A stretch of 6,490 nucleotides of DNA from Bacillota bacterium (GTDB taxonomy: Bacteria; Bacillota_A; Clostridia; DSM-8532): positions 1 to 6,490 of the forward strand of contig JAFADM010000153.1 in NCBI GenBank assembly GCA_023424865.1, written 5' to 3'. The position numbers and the translations under genes were made by a program. The notes below the pieces were generated by a model. The model did no database searches and had not been told where the DNA came from. It was given only the letters and a program-made list of their open reading frames with translations. This document shows positions 1 to 6,466 of this stretch, piece by piece. Every line of letters starts with the position of its first letter. Position 1 is the first letter of the stretch.

Positions 1-100
1 CGCTGTTCTCCTTCAAGGGACTTATGAAAAACGCACCTCTATCTCTGATTATTATATTCTATTTTATTCGTATACTCCATAGTTAAAGCCTGTATTTTAT

Positions 101-331
101 GTGCAGCTCCATATAAATAATCCACCGGATGCATCTTATGTAAGAGAAACGGAAGACGTCCTGCCTGAAAACCGGTATGCCCCGGCCCCCTGGGGAAAGC
201 ATTTACAGGAAGCTGAACAGATTGAAATTACCGTAAATGATATCATTTACGCCAGGGGTTGTCAATTCGAAGCAGCCTTAACTTCTGGGGAAACGCATCA
301 AGGAGCCGTGACCTTAATTCAAAATACATAG
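101..331 (+). CDS. Small protein of unknown function, possibly a gene remnant
   Basis: I do not recognise this 76-residue product. It starts at a GTG with no convincing ribosome binding site (the bases just upstream read TTAAAGCCTGTATTTTAT). The protein is soluble-looking and acidic, without a signal peptide or membrane segment. Its first half is proline-rich (NNPPDAS, LPENRYAPAPWG) and its second half looks like beta strands (EQIEITVNDIIYARG). The reading frame is also open from base 2 to a TAG at 80-82, so the ORF may be the tail of a longer gene broken by one stop codon. The AT-rich bases 1-100 would equally fit an intergenic region before a real small gene. It converges on the oxidoreductase gene with only seven bases between the two stops. 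That the frame is coding is plausible from its composition; its start and function are unknown. Confidence 0.4.
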   Translation: MQLHINNPPDASYVRETEDVLPENRYAPAPWGKHLQEAEQIEITVNDIIYARGCQFEAALTSGETHQGAVTLIQNT

Positions 332-338
332 AGGGAGT

Positions 339-1328
339 TCAGCCTCCTCCCATCGCAACGGTTTTACCGCTGGCAGCGGATTCCACGGTAGCCAGCGTAA
401 CCTCCAGGGTTTTAATGCTGTCGTCATAGGTAGAGAGGATACCGGAAGTATTTCCCGTGGAAGCAGCCTTTAGGAAGGCCGTATCCGTTTTAACGAAAAT
501 GTCCTGTCCACCTTCCTTAAAAAGCTCGGTATGCCCGTTGCCGTAATTGGCTTCAAGAGCCATACCCCAGCCCGAAAAGGCACACCTTATACTCCGGGAC
601 TCAAGCGTGAGGCCGATGTTTCCGCCGGTGCGGGGAAAGCAGCCGGTAAAAAAGCTTCCCACGGCTCCACTGGAATATTCAACGCTCACAGTCATGGCGT
701 CCTCGGTGGCATAGTCTGTTACATCCTTCACAAAGCCCTTTGCGCTGAAAGCCGAAACACGCTTTATTTCCCCTGCAATATAGCGCGAGGCATCCACAAG
801 ATGGGTGCATTGCTCCACAAACTGGCCTCCGGATAAGGAGCCGGTTCGCCACCATAGAGGGCCGGGCATGGGGTTAACCCACCATCCGCTTATGAGAGCG
901 GGCTTGTCCCCGGAGTTATGAAACAGGGTTCTGGCATGGTTGACGGAAGCATGGTACCGCATCATATAGCCTACGGACACCAGAGTGCCTGCCTTTTCAA
1001 AGGCCTCCCGAATTTCCCGGGCGGTTTTCAGATTGTTTGCCACGGGCTTTTCAATAAAAACCGCAGGTACTCTTAAGGCACACTCTTTTTCAATTTCACC
1101 GTGTGCATGAGGAGGCATAAGTATGAAAACAGCATCAAGCTGTTCGTTTTTCAGCATCTCCCTGTAGTCACCATAGCTGTGTGCCTGGATAGGGGAGGCA
1201 AGTTGAGCCGCTTTCCCTTCATTTCTGCCGGTAATGGCAGCTATCTCAATACCGGGGATCTTTTTCAACGCTTCAAGATGCACGCCGGCAACCCAGCCTG
1301 TGCCAATAAGTCCGACTTTTAATGCCAT
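339..1328 (-). CDS. Gfo/Idh/MocA-family NAD(P)-dependent oxidoreductase
   Basis: A 329-residue cytoplasmic protein, the usual length for this family (about 330-390), which oxidises or reduces sugars, inositols and sugar derivatives with a nicotinamide cofactor. The N-terminal Rossmann fold begins at once: the dinucleotide-binding glycine motif GLIGTGWVAG lies at residues 6-15. The family's EKP signature is at 93-95, with Lys94 as the expected catalytic lysine. The C-terminal alpha/beta domain starts near 125 and holds GGQFVEQCTH at 167-176, where His176 is the expected catalytic histidine. Glu172 stands where many members have aspartate. The start is supported by an AAAGGAA site at 1339-1345 (minus strand), 10 bases upstream. 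The gene is second in a two-gene operon behind the MDR dehydrogenase. The family is clear; the substrate cannot be told from sequence, and no transporter or hydrolase in the window narrows it. Confidence 0.93.
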   Translation of the reverse strand: MALKVGLIGTGWVAGVHLEALKKIPGIEIAAITGRNEGKAAQLASPIQAHSYGDYREMLKNEQLDAVFILMPPHAHGEIEKECALRVPAVFIEKPVANNLKTAREIREAFEKAGTLVSVGYMMRYHASVNHARTLFHNSGDKPALISGWWVNPMPGPLWWRTGSLSGGQFVEQCTHLVDASRYIAGEIKRVSAFSAKGFVKDVTDYATEDAMTVSVEYSSGAVGSFFTGCFPRTGGNIGLTLESRSIRCAFSGWGMALEANYGNGHTELFKEGGQDIFVKTDTAFLKAASTGNTSGILSTYDDSIKTLEVTLATVESAASGKTVAMGGG

Positions 1329-1358
1329 ATAAGCTTTCTTCCTTTCAAAAGAGTCCTG

Positions 1359-1381
1359 AGAACCTTAGTCTTAGAACCTTA
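1359..1381. repeat. 9-bp direct repeat between the two operon genes
   Basis: AGAACCTTA occurs at 1359-1367 and again at 1373-1381, a 14-base period. The second copy overlaps the stop codon of the MDR dehydrogenase gene (TTA on the plus strand at 1379-1381). On the transcribed (minus) strand the units read TAAGGTTCT. It does not form an obvious hairpin or terminator. It may be a local duplication without function. Confidence 0.5.
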
Positions 1382-2428
1382 ATAGGTAATAACCGTCTGA
1401 ATGACTTGTGCAGGATCGGTGTCAATGGTGCGGTAAGCCTCTGCAATGGAATCGTAGGGGATGCGTGTGGTAATGAGGTTTTCCAGCTTAAGCTGTGTGA
1501 GAAGGCTCATACAGGTCTTTTCCTTGCGTGTGACATCCCACATGTGGCGAATTTCCGGATTAGTGCTTCCTGTTTGGGAACAGCGCAGGGCAATCCGGTT
1601 GTGGTGAAATTCCTCCGAAAGGCTGAGATTACTGCAGGAACCCTGATACCAGCCTGCCGCAGTGACAGCGGTATCGGGGGCGGCAATACGTAGGGCTTCA
1701 TTTAAGGCCTTTATATTTCCGGAAACTTCAATGACGGCGTCGGGACCCTTGTTATTGGTGAGCTTGCGGATTTCCATGGCCGCGTCCGGCACCGACAAGG
1801 GGCTAATATGAATAGCCATGCCGTTTTCCATGGCCGCAGCTCCCCGCTTTTCAATAGGATCCACCCCAATAACCCGGGCTCCGGATAGGCGGCACATCTG
1901 GGCCGCAAGCTGCCCTAAAACACCCAGGCCAGAAACCGCAACCGTATCTCCCAGCTTGATTTTTGTATCCAGTATGGCGTTAAAGGCTGTCATGAGGTTG
2001 GTGAAGAAAATGCCGTATTCCGGCTTTAAGCCCTTGGGAAGCTTTATAACCTGATTCTCATTTTTAACCGCATGTGTCTGATGAGGCGCGTTTATGTACA
2101 CCACATCCCCTGGAAGAATAGTGGTTACCCCTGCTCCGACCTCTGTGACTCGGCCTACACTGGCATAGCCCATATACCATACTCCGGGGTCACAGCTTCG
2201 CACCGGATAGGACCATACTTCACCCGTATCGGCAGGAACAAATAAACGGGTCGAGCCATTTTGCCTGGTCCTGAAAAAAGGTGCTGTTCCTCTGTACACA
2301 GCCATTTCAGTACCATGGCTGATGCCGCTGAAAAGAGTTTGTATTCTTACCTGTCCCTCAGAAAGAGGAGGCTCCTCCACTTCCGTGAGAGTAATTCGCC
2401 TGGGGCCTTCATAAACCATAACTTTCAT
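1379..2428 (-). CDS. Medium-chain dehydrogenase/reductase, BchC-like, lacking the usual zinc ligands
   Basis: A 349-residue member of the medium-chain dehydrogenase/reductase (MDR) superfamily, the usual length. The GroES-like N-terminal domain covers roughly residues 1-135 and the Rossmann cofactor domain roughly 136-300. The latter has the nucleotide motif SGLGVLGQLAAQ at 166-177 and ends its second strand in VIGVDP, where Asp190 suggests NAD over NADP. The ligands of classical zinc alcohol dehydrogenases are replaced: the first cysteine region reads SGISHGTE (34-41), and the usual GHE motif reads MGYASVGRV (86-94). The four-cysteine structural zinc loop is absent. The S-G-x-S-x-GTE and GYA-x-VG patterns fit the BchC-like group (often auto-annotated as bacteriochlorophyllide dehydrogenase), most of which have nothing to do with photosynthesis. 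An AAGGAG site lies eight bases before the ATG. It is the first gene of an operon with the Gfo/Idh/MocA oxidoreductase 50 bases downstream and runs divergently from an AraC-type regulator. Substrate unknown, likely a sugar or polyol derivative. Confidence 0.9.
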   Translation of the reverse strand: MKVMVYEGPRRITLTEVEEPPLSEGQVRIQTLFSGISHGTEMAVYRGTAPFFRTRQNGSTRLFVPADTGEVWSYPVRSCDPGVWYMGYASVGRVTEVGAGVTTILPGDVVYINAPHQTHAVKNENQVIKLPKGLKPEYGIFFTNLMTAFNAILDTKIKLGDTVAVSGLGVLGQLAAQMCRLSGARVIGVDPIEKRGAAAMENGMAIHISPLSVPDAAMEIRKLTNNKGPDAVIEVSGNIKALNEALRIAAPDTAVTAAGWYQGSCSNLSLSEEFHHNRIALRCSQTGSTNPEIRHMWDVTRKEKTCMSLLTQLKLENLITTRIPYDSIAEAYRTIDTDPAQVIQTVITY

Positions 2429-2436
2429 ATGCTGAT

Positions 2437-2472
2437 CTCCTTTTGGACCTTGAATATGCCCAAATTATAGCA
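2437..2472 (-). promoter_or_regulatory. Promoter and ribosome binding site of the oxidoreductase operon
   Basis: Read on the minus strand, TGCTATAAT (2472 down to 2464) is a perfect extended -10 element. The -35 position holds only a poor TTTTTC, and the spacer is a pure pyrimidine run. Transcription would start near 2457, giving a leader of about 29 bases that contains AAGGAG (2442-2437), eight bases before the ATG at 2428. A weak -35 with an extended -10 suggests dependence on an activator, which fits the divergent AraC-type gene. The element is seen; its regulation is inferred. Confidence 0.65.
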
Positions 2473-2523
2473 GGGGAGAGGGGAGGGAAAAATGAATGGA
2501 CGTGATATGAATTTGCACGGATG

Positions 2524-2532
2524 TGGTATTAT
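2524..2532 (+). promoter_or_regulatory. Possible extended -10 promoter of the araC-type gene
   Basis: TGGTATTAT matches the extended -10 pattern TGnTATAAT with one difference in the hexamer. No good -35 sits at the expected distance. A start near 2539 would place it inside the reading frame upstream of codon 43 and so favour translation from the ATG at 2618. A weaker competing candidate, TTGGAC (2443-2448), 17 bases, TATAGC (2466-2471), would instead support the ATG at 2492. The two cannot be separated from sequence alone. Confidence 0.35.
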
Positions 2533-2547
2533 TGTATTTAACGAGTT

Positions 2548-2600
2548 TTTGATGACGAGCAATATGGATATTGTTACCAGGAACTTTGATGAAAAGCATT
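2548..2600. promoter_or_regulatory. Repeat cluster, candidate operator in the divergent control region
   Basis: TTTGATGACGAGCAAT (2548-2563) and TTTGATGAAAAGCATT (2585-2600) agree at 13 of 16 positions, 37 bases apart in the same orientation. Between them, partly overlapping the first copy, lies the perfect palindrome CAATAT-GG-ATATTG (2560-2573). AraC-family proteins typically bind direct repeats of about this size, so this is a candidate autoregulatory or divergent operator. If the longer araC ORF were translated, the two copies would be read in different codon phases, so protein conservation does not explain the repeat. Binding by the neighbouring regulator is inference. Confidence 0.4.
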
Positions 2601-2601
2601 T

Positions 2602-2607
2602 AAGGAG
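2602..2607 (+). promoter_or_regulatory. Ribosome binding site that favours the ATG at 2618
   Basis: AAGGAG is a full Shine-Dalgarno core 10 bases before the ATG at 2618, a little long but usable. It competes with the purine run 2472-2492 (containing GGAGG at 2482-2486), five bases before the in-frame ATG at 2492. That purine run is also the spacer of the opposite-strand promoter, which offers another reason for its composition. Confidence 0.5.
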
Positions 2608-2617
2608 AACCGGGTCT

Positions 2618-3484
2618 ATGCGCGTGGAATATTTTAATACGGGTACGGTGGAAGGGGATTCTCATATTCGCTACTGCGGTTATGAGGATACGCTGGCCGA
2701 TTTCAGCTGCGGGCCGAATATCAGGGACTGCTATTTATTTCATTATATTGTAAGGGGAGAGGGGTACTATAAAACCAGGGGGAAAACCTACCGCCTGAAG
2801 GAAGGAGATATCTTTTGTATATTTCCAAGGGATGTGGTCTATTATTATACTGTTAAGGAAAAGCCATGGTCGTTTTACTGGTATTCCTATAATGGAAGAA
2901 GAGCTCCTGAGTTTACTCTTAAGATGGGCTTTACGGATTCCGCACCTGTTCAGCATGTCAGGGCTGGCAACTGCATTCCTGAGCTTATGGATGAGCTTAT
3001 TAAGGTGTTTGATAATACTGAGGAAAACCGGGACTTTTTACTCCTGTGCTGCCTGTACCATCTCTTCGCGGAGCTTGAAGCCTCCTATTTGGCTCAGGGC
3101 CATAAGCTGCCGGTGAAAAAGTCCTCTCACCTTTATGTTGACAGGACGCTCCAGTACATTTCCGCAAACTACCATCGTTCCATTACCGTAAGAGAGCTGG
3201 CCTGTGAGGTTGGCCTTGAAAGAACCTATTTTTCCAAGCTTTTCGCACGTATTGCCGGTATGCCGCCTCAGGAGTACCTGCTGCGGTTTCGGCTTGAAAA
3301 GGCCCTGTCAATGCTTAAGGAAACGGATCTGAGGATAGGTGAAATTGGCCGCGGGGTAGGCATCGATAATCCCTACTATTTCTCCCGGGCTTTTAAGGCG
3401 CTTTGGGGCGTGAGTCCGGGCTATTATCGTAAGGAAAGGCAAGAGCCCATGCAAAAAAGAAAGTTGTCCCAGGAAAAACCATAA
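2618..3484 (+). CDS. AraC/XylS-family transcriptional regulator with sugar-sensing cupin domain
   Basis: A DNA-binding regulator of 288 residues from the chosen start, typical for two-domain AraC proteins (about 280-300). The N-terminal half is a cupin-like AraC binding domain: CGYE, then DCYLFHYIVRGEGYY, then the GDIFCIFPRDVVYYY strand pair, followed by the PWSFYWYSYNG segment characteristic of sugar-sensing members. The C-terminal half carries two helix-turn-helix units: ITVRELACEVGLERTYFSKL and, about 50 residues on, IGEIGRGVGIDNPYYFSRAF ending in the family signature GVSPGYYRK. A basic tail (RKERQEP...KRK) follows. The frame also has an ATG at 2492 with a strong GGAGG, adding 42 residues. 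I prefer 2618 because the extension has no place in the family, holds repeats and a possible promoter, and leaves AAGGAG ahead of 2618. The divergent oxidoreductase operon is the likely target. The family is certain; the start is about 60:40, and the inducer is unknown. Confidence 0.92.
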   Translation: MRVEYFNTGTVEGDSHIRYCGYEDTLADFSCGPNIRDCYLFHYIVRGEGYYKTRGKTYRLKEGDIFCIFPRDVVYYYTVKEKPWSFYWYSYNGRRAPEFTLKMGFTDSAPVQHVRAGNCIPELMDELIKVFDNTEENRDFLLLCCLYHLFAELEASYLAQGHKLPVKKSSHLYVDRTLQYISANYHRSITVRELACEVGLERTYFSKLFARIAGMPPQEYLLRFRLEKALSMLKETDLRIGEIGRGVGIDNPYYFSRAFKALWGVSPGYYRKERQEPMQKRKLSQEKP

Positions 3485-3490
3485 GGTCTT

Positions 3491-3519
3491 TTGCAGGGAA
3501 ATTAAAAATATGATATAGT
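3491..3519 (+). promoter_or_regulatory. Probable ftsK promoter
   Basis: TTGCAG (3491-3496), a 17-base spacer and TATAGT (3514-3519), preceded by TG to make the extended -10 TGATATAGT. This fits a vegetative sigma-A promoter with a modest -35. The predicted start is near 3526, leaving a leader of about 80 bases. I see no rho-independent terminator between the araC-type gene and this point, so read-through from upstream is also possible. Confidence 0.55.
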
Positions 3520-3531
3520 AAATTTGCGCTG

Positions 3532-3584
3532 AAAGGACAAGCCCTTCCCTCAAGGCCTGAGGCTAAAGGGGAACCGCTGTCTTT
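3532..3584 (+). promoter_or_regulatory. Structured leader upstream of ftsK
   Basis: The predicted transcript can fold into one long imperfect hairpin. The inner stem is CCTCA (3548-3552) with TGAGG (3558-3562) around a five-base loop. The middle stem is CCCTT (3542-3546) with AAGGG (3566-3570). The outer stem is AAAG-AC-AGC (3532-3541 plus 3542 or a neighbour, two bulged bases) with GCTGTCTTT (3576-3584). The following bases TTTAATTAT are T-rich but not a clean terminator tract. It may be an mRNA-stabilising or regulatory leader, or a weak attenuator; I do not recognise a known riboswitch class. Confidence 0.35.
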
Positions 3585-3595
3585 AATTATAAAAT

Positions 3596-3600
3596 GGAGG
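3596..3600 (+). promoter_or_regulatory. Ribosome binding site of ftsK, deciding a GTG start
   Basis: GGAGG lies seven bases before the GTG at 3608, the ideal distance. An ATG at 3604 is only three bases away and out of frame; it would give the four-residue peptide MRGS before TAA at 3616. The next in-frame ATG (residue 41 of FtsK) has no Shine-Dalgarno sequence, so GTG is the better start. Confidence 0.8.
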
Positions 3601-3607
3601 AATATGC

Positions 3608-6466
3608 GTGGCTCCTAAAAATGTACAGAGGAAAAAACCGGCGGCGTCCGGCACAGGAACGCGAAAAACCCGTTCATCGGGAAGTACGGCAAGAAGAACG
3701 CCGTCGAAAACGTCGGGCTCATCAAAAATGAAGAAAGCCGACTTAATAAAAAAGAAACAGGCGGAGGAAAGGCTGAAGCGTGAAATATTAGGCCTGCTTA
3801 CGGCTGTTTTAGGTGTTCTAGCCCTGCTGAGTGTTTATGCGGAAAGCACAACCGGTCTTTTCGGACGCCTTATCAAGGAAATGATCGGCGGCATTTTTGG
3901 CTTTACGGGCTATGTTATTCCTTTTCTCATAGTTGCCAGAGGCATTCTTCAAATTTTTAGTCCGGAGAAGAGGTACGGAAAGCCCAGAACAGCTCTGGGG
4001 CTTCTTTTGATCGCATTGATTTGCGCCCTTCTTCAGGCAGGGCTGCACGAGGCCTCCTATTATGAAAATATGAATTTGGGCATGTATTTAAGTGCTTTTT
4101 ATAATGAAGGAAAATCCGCTCTGCGCCTTGGCACCGACAGCTTTATTGCCGGTGGCGGCGTTATTGGCGGCGTTATTGGTGTTCCTCTGCTTTTTGTGTT
4201 TAAAAAATGGGGAACCTTTATTATCCTTATTACAGCTGCAACTATTGCAGCCATGGTACTGACACGCCTGTCTCTGGCGGATGCCGCCCGGGGCGTTTAC
4301 AACGGAACCTCTGCCGCCGTATCTGAAATGGTGGATGCAGCCCGTAAGCGCAGGGATGAAAGAGAATACGAAAAGAGCCTCAGAGCGGTCCAGATGGAGG
4401 AAGCCCAGGTGGCGGGAGATTTTTATGAAGCTTCCGAAAATGGCAGAAAAGCAAAGATCCTGGATTTCCCTCTGCCTATGAGAGGAGAAAATCCTACTTC
4501 CGCGGGACAGGGTAAAAAGAAGGGGCAGGAGGAAGCTGTCCCTGCCGGGGAGACTGCTTCTCCGGTCCTGCCTGTGTCTCAGGGAATGAATGAGACAGCT
4601 GCTTTGGCTGAGGACACTTTTATAGCGACAGTGACAGCCCCTGGGCCTTCCCCTGAAAAAGCAACCGCTGTGACATCGGCCGGTACGGCTTTTGATGAAA
4701 GAATGCCTGAAATTACCCTTTCCAGGCATTTAATGCAGGCGGATCCCCAATGGGAACCCCAGGAACCGACTATTATCCCGAACCCCGAGCCGGAGGAACC
4801 CGGCTATTCCATCACCATTGCCGAAACTCTTCAGAAGGAGCCTGAAAAGGAGCTAAGCGAGCTTAACAGCCTGCCCCTTCCCGATGTCGACAGGCCCGAA
4901 CAGAAAACGAACCCGGAAAACAGAAATTCGGGGGAGGGTGTTTCTCAGGCCGGACCTATAAAGGAGGACGGCCTCGGAATTGGCTATGAAGTGATGAAAA
5001 GCGAAACCTACCTATTCCCGCCGGTGGAGCTTTTGTCCAAATCCCCTGAAAGTGAATCCAATATGAGAAACATAAAATCCCAGGCTATGGAAAATGCCAA
5101 GAAGCTGGAATCCACCCTGGAAAGCTTTGGAATAGGCGCCAAGGTGTTGCAGGTTTCCGTTGGCCCTGCCTTTACCCGGTATGAGCTTCAGCCTGCCCCG
5201 GGCATAAAGGTAAGCCGCATTGTAAACCTCACCGACGACATTGCCCTTAATCTGGCTTCTACCGGCGTGCGTATTGAAGCGCCTATTCCGGGTAAAGCCG
5301 CCATCGGCGTGGAGGTGCCCAACAAGGAAGTCGCGCCCATAAACCTTCGCAGTGTACTTGAAACGGATGAATTTTCAAGAAATTCCTCAAGACTCTCCGT
5401 TGCACTCGGAAAGGATATCTCCGGTGAAAATGTCATTGTGGATCTGGGTAAAATGCCCCACGTCCTCATTGCGGGTGCCACCGGCTCCGGTAAGAGCGTA
5501 TGCATTAACACCATTGTTGTAAGTCTTCTCTATAAAGCGAATCCGGATGAGGTCAAGCTTCTGATGGTAGATCCCAAGGTCGTTGAGCTGGGTGTGTACA
5601 ATGGCATTCCTCATCTTCTCATACCGGTGGTTACCGACCCCAATAAGGCGGCAGGTGCACTTCGCTGGGCCGTTTCGGAAATGACCACCCGTTATAAGCT
5701 CTTTGCCGACAGAGGTGTCCGTGATCTTTTAGGCTATAATGCTTCGGTGGAAGAGCAGGGAGAAGGTTTTAAACTGCCTCAGATTGTCATAATAATAGAT
5801 GAGCTGGCAGATCTTATGATGGTGGCGCCCCATGACGTGGAGGACAGCATCTGCCGCCTGGCCCAGATGGCCCGTGCCGCAGGTATGCACCTGGTTATCG
5901 CAACCCAGCGTCCCTCCGTCAATGTCATTACTGGTGTCATCAAGGCCAATATTCCATCCCGTATTGCTTTTGCCGTGTCCTCCCAGGTGGACTCCCGAAC
6001 CATTCTCGATATGGCGGGAGCCGAAAAGCTTCTTGGCAAGGGCGATATGCTGTATTATCCCGTAGGCGTTCCAAAGCCGGTGCGCGTTAAAGGTGCTTTT
6101 GTTACCGATAAGGAAGTGGAACTGGCGGTGGATTTTGTTAAAAATCAGGTAAGAGCCCGTTACGACAGCGATATTATCGATAATATCAATGATGCTGCCG
6201 CACAAGACAACCAGGAGGAAGAGGACGGATCCAAGGATGAGCTTCTCGCACAGGCCATTGATGCGGTTATCGACTGCGGTCAGGCTTCCGTTTCCTTCAT
6301 TCAGAGGAAGTTCAAGGTTGGCTATGCCAGAGCCGGCAGAATTATTGATCAAATGACCGAAAAAAATATCATCAGCGGCTATGAGGGCAGTAAGCCCCGA
6401 AGGATACTCATATCCAAGGAGCGCTGGGAGGAAATGAAAGCGGGCAATTTTGGAGATGCAATATGA
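3608..6466 (+). CDS. ftsK: DNA translocase FtsK/SpoIIIE
   Basis: A 952-residue septum-anchored, ATP-driven DNA pump that clears chromosome arms from the closing septum and, in spore formers, moves DNA into the forespore. Residues 1-57 are a basic Ser/Thr/Lys-rich cytoplasmic tail. Four to five hydrophobic segments follow (about 58-78, 93-118, 127-146, 178-198, 202-222), one with a glycine-rich [10 protein letters not shown] stretch. Residues 230-465 are an acidic, proline-rich, low-complexity linker. The alpha domain begins near 480. The RecA-like beta motor carries Walker A GATGSGKS at 623-630 and Walker [12 protein letters not shown] at 726-736 (Asp731, Glu732), then the conserved [12 protein letters not shown] at 765-776. 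The gamma winged helix, which reads orienting sequences, lies at about 876-940 with [19 protein letters not shown]. It is longer than B. subtilis SpoIIIE (just under 800) mainly in the linker. GTG start, with GGAGG seven bases upstream. The stop overlaps the next ATG, implying co-translation. Intact; identification is firm, while a vegetative versus sporulation role is not decided by sequence. Confidence 0.97.
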   Translation: MAPKNVQRKKPAASGTGTRKTRSSGSTARRTPSKTSGSSKMKKADLIKKKQAEERLKREILGLLTAVLGVLALLSVYAESTTGLFGRLIKEMIGGIFGFTGYVIPFLIVARGILQIFSPEKRYGKPRTALGLLLIALICALLQAGLHEASYYENMNLGMYLSAFYNEGKSALRLGTDSFIAGGGVIGGVIGVPLLFVFKKWGTFIILITAATIAAMVLTRLSLADAARGVYNGTSAAVSEMVDAARKRRDEREYEKSLRAVQMEEAQVAGDFYEASENGRKAKILDFPLPMRGENPTSAGQGKKKGQEEAVPAGETASPVLPVSQGMNETAALAEDTFIATVTAPGPSPEKATAVTSAGTAFDERMPEITLSRHLMQADPQWEPQEPTIIPNPEPEEPGYSITIAETLQKEPEKELSELNSLPLPDVDRPEQKTNPENRNSGEGVSQAGPIKEDGLGIGYEVMKSETYLFPPVELLSKSPESESNMRNIKSQAMENAKKLESTLESFGIGAKVLQVSVGPAFTRYELQPAPGIKVSRIVNLTDDIALNLASTGVRIEAPIPGKAAIGVEVPNKEVAPINLRSVLETDEFSRNSSRLSVALGKDISGENVIVDLGKMPHVLIAGATGSGKSVCINTIVVSLLYKANPDEVKLLMVDPKVVELGVYNGIPHLLIPVVTDPNKAAGALRWAVSEMTTRYKLFADRGVRDLLGYNASVEEQGEGFKLPQIVIIIDELADLMMVAPHDVEDSICRLAQMARAAGMHLVIATQRPSVNVITGVIKANIPSRIAFAVSSQVDSRTILDMAGAEKLLGKGDMLYYPVGVPKPVRVKGAFVTDKEVELAVDFVKNQVRARYDSDIIDNINDAAAQDNQEEEDGSKDELLAQAIDAVIDCGQASVSFIQRKFKVGYARAGRIIDQMTEKNIISGYEGSKPRRILISKERWEEMKAGNFGDAI

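Noticed and set aside
333..351. Hairpin GGGAG/CTCCC at the convergent gene ends as a terminator
   Set aside because: The stem is only five base pairs with a nine-base loop, overlaps the stop of the minus-strand gene, and no run of T follows in either direction.
531..836. Plus-strand ORF of 101 codons opposite the Gfo/Idh/MocA gene
   Set aside because: It lies wholly antisense to a well-conserved gene with intact motifs, and its product has no recognisable domain or ribosome binding site.
2480..3549. Octamers matching the KOPS pattern GGGNAGGG (GGGGAGGG at 2480-2487 plus strand; the reverse complement of CCCTTCCC at 3542-3549) near ftsK
   Set aside because: About one match per window of this size is expected by chance on both strands, the two point in opposite directions, and each sits in a purine/pyrimidine tract explained by other elements.
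3566..3581. AAAGGGGAACCGCTGT resembling the T-box antiterminator core (GGTGGAACCGCG)
   Set aside because: A T-box needs a long leader with a specifier stem and a terminator; only about 80 leader bases exist and ftsK is not an amino-acid or tRNA-synthetase gene.
4088..4729. Minus-strand ORF of 213 codons opposite the ftsK membrane and linker region
   Set aside because: A shadow of ftsK codon bias: rich in Ser/Arg/His/Gly without any domain, and the sense strand is clearly coding.
5729..6352. Minus-strand ORF of 207 codons opposite the ftsK motor and gamma domains
   Set aside because: Antisense to the most conserved part of ftsK (Walker B and gamma helix), which fixes the coding strand; the product is not recognisable.
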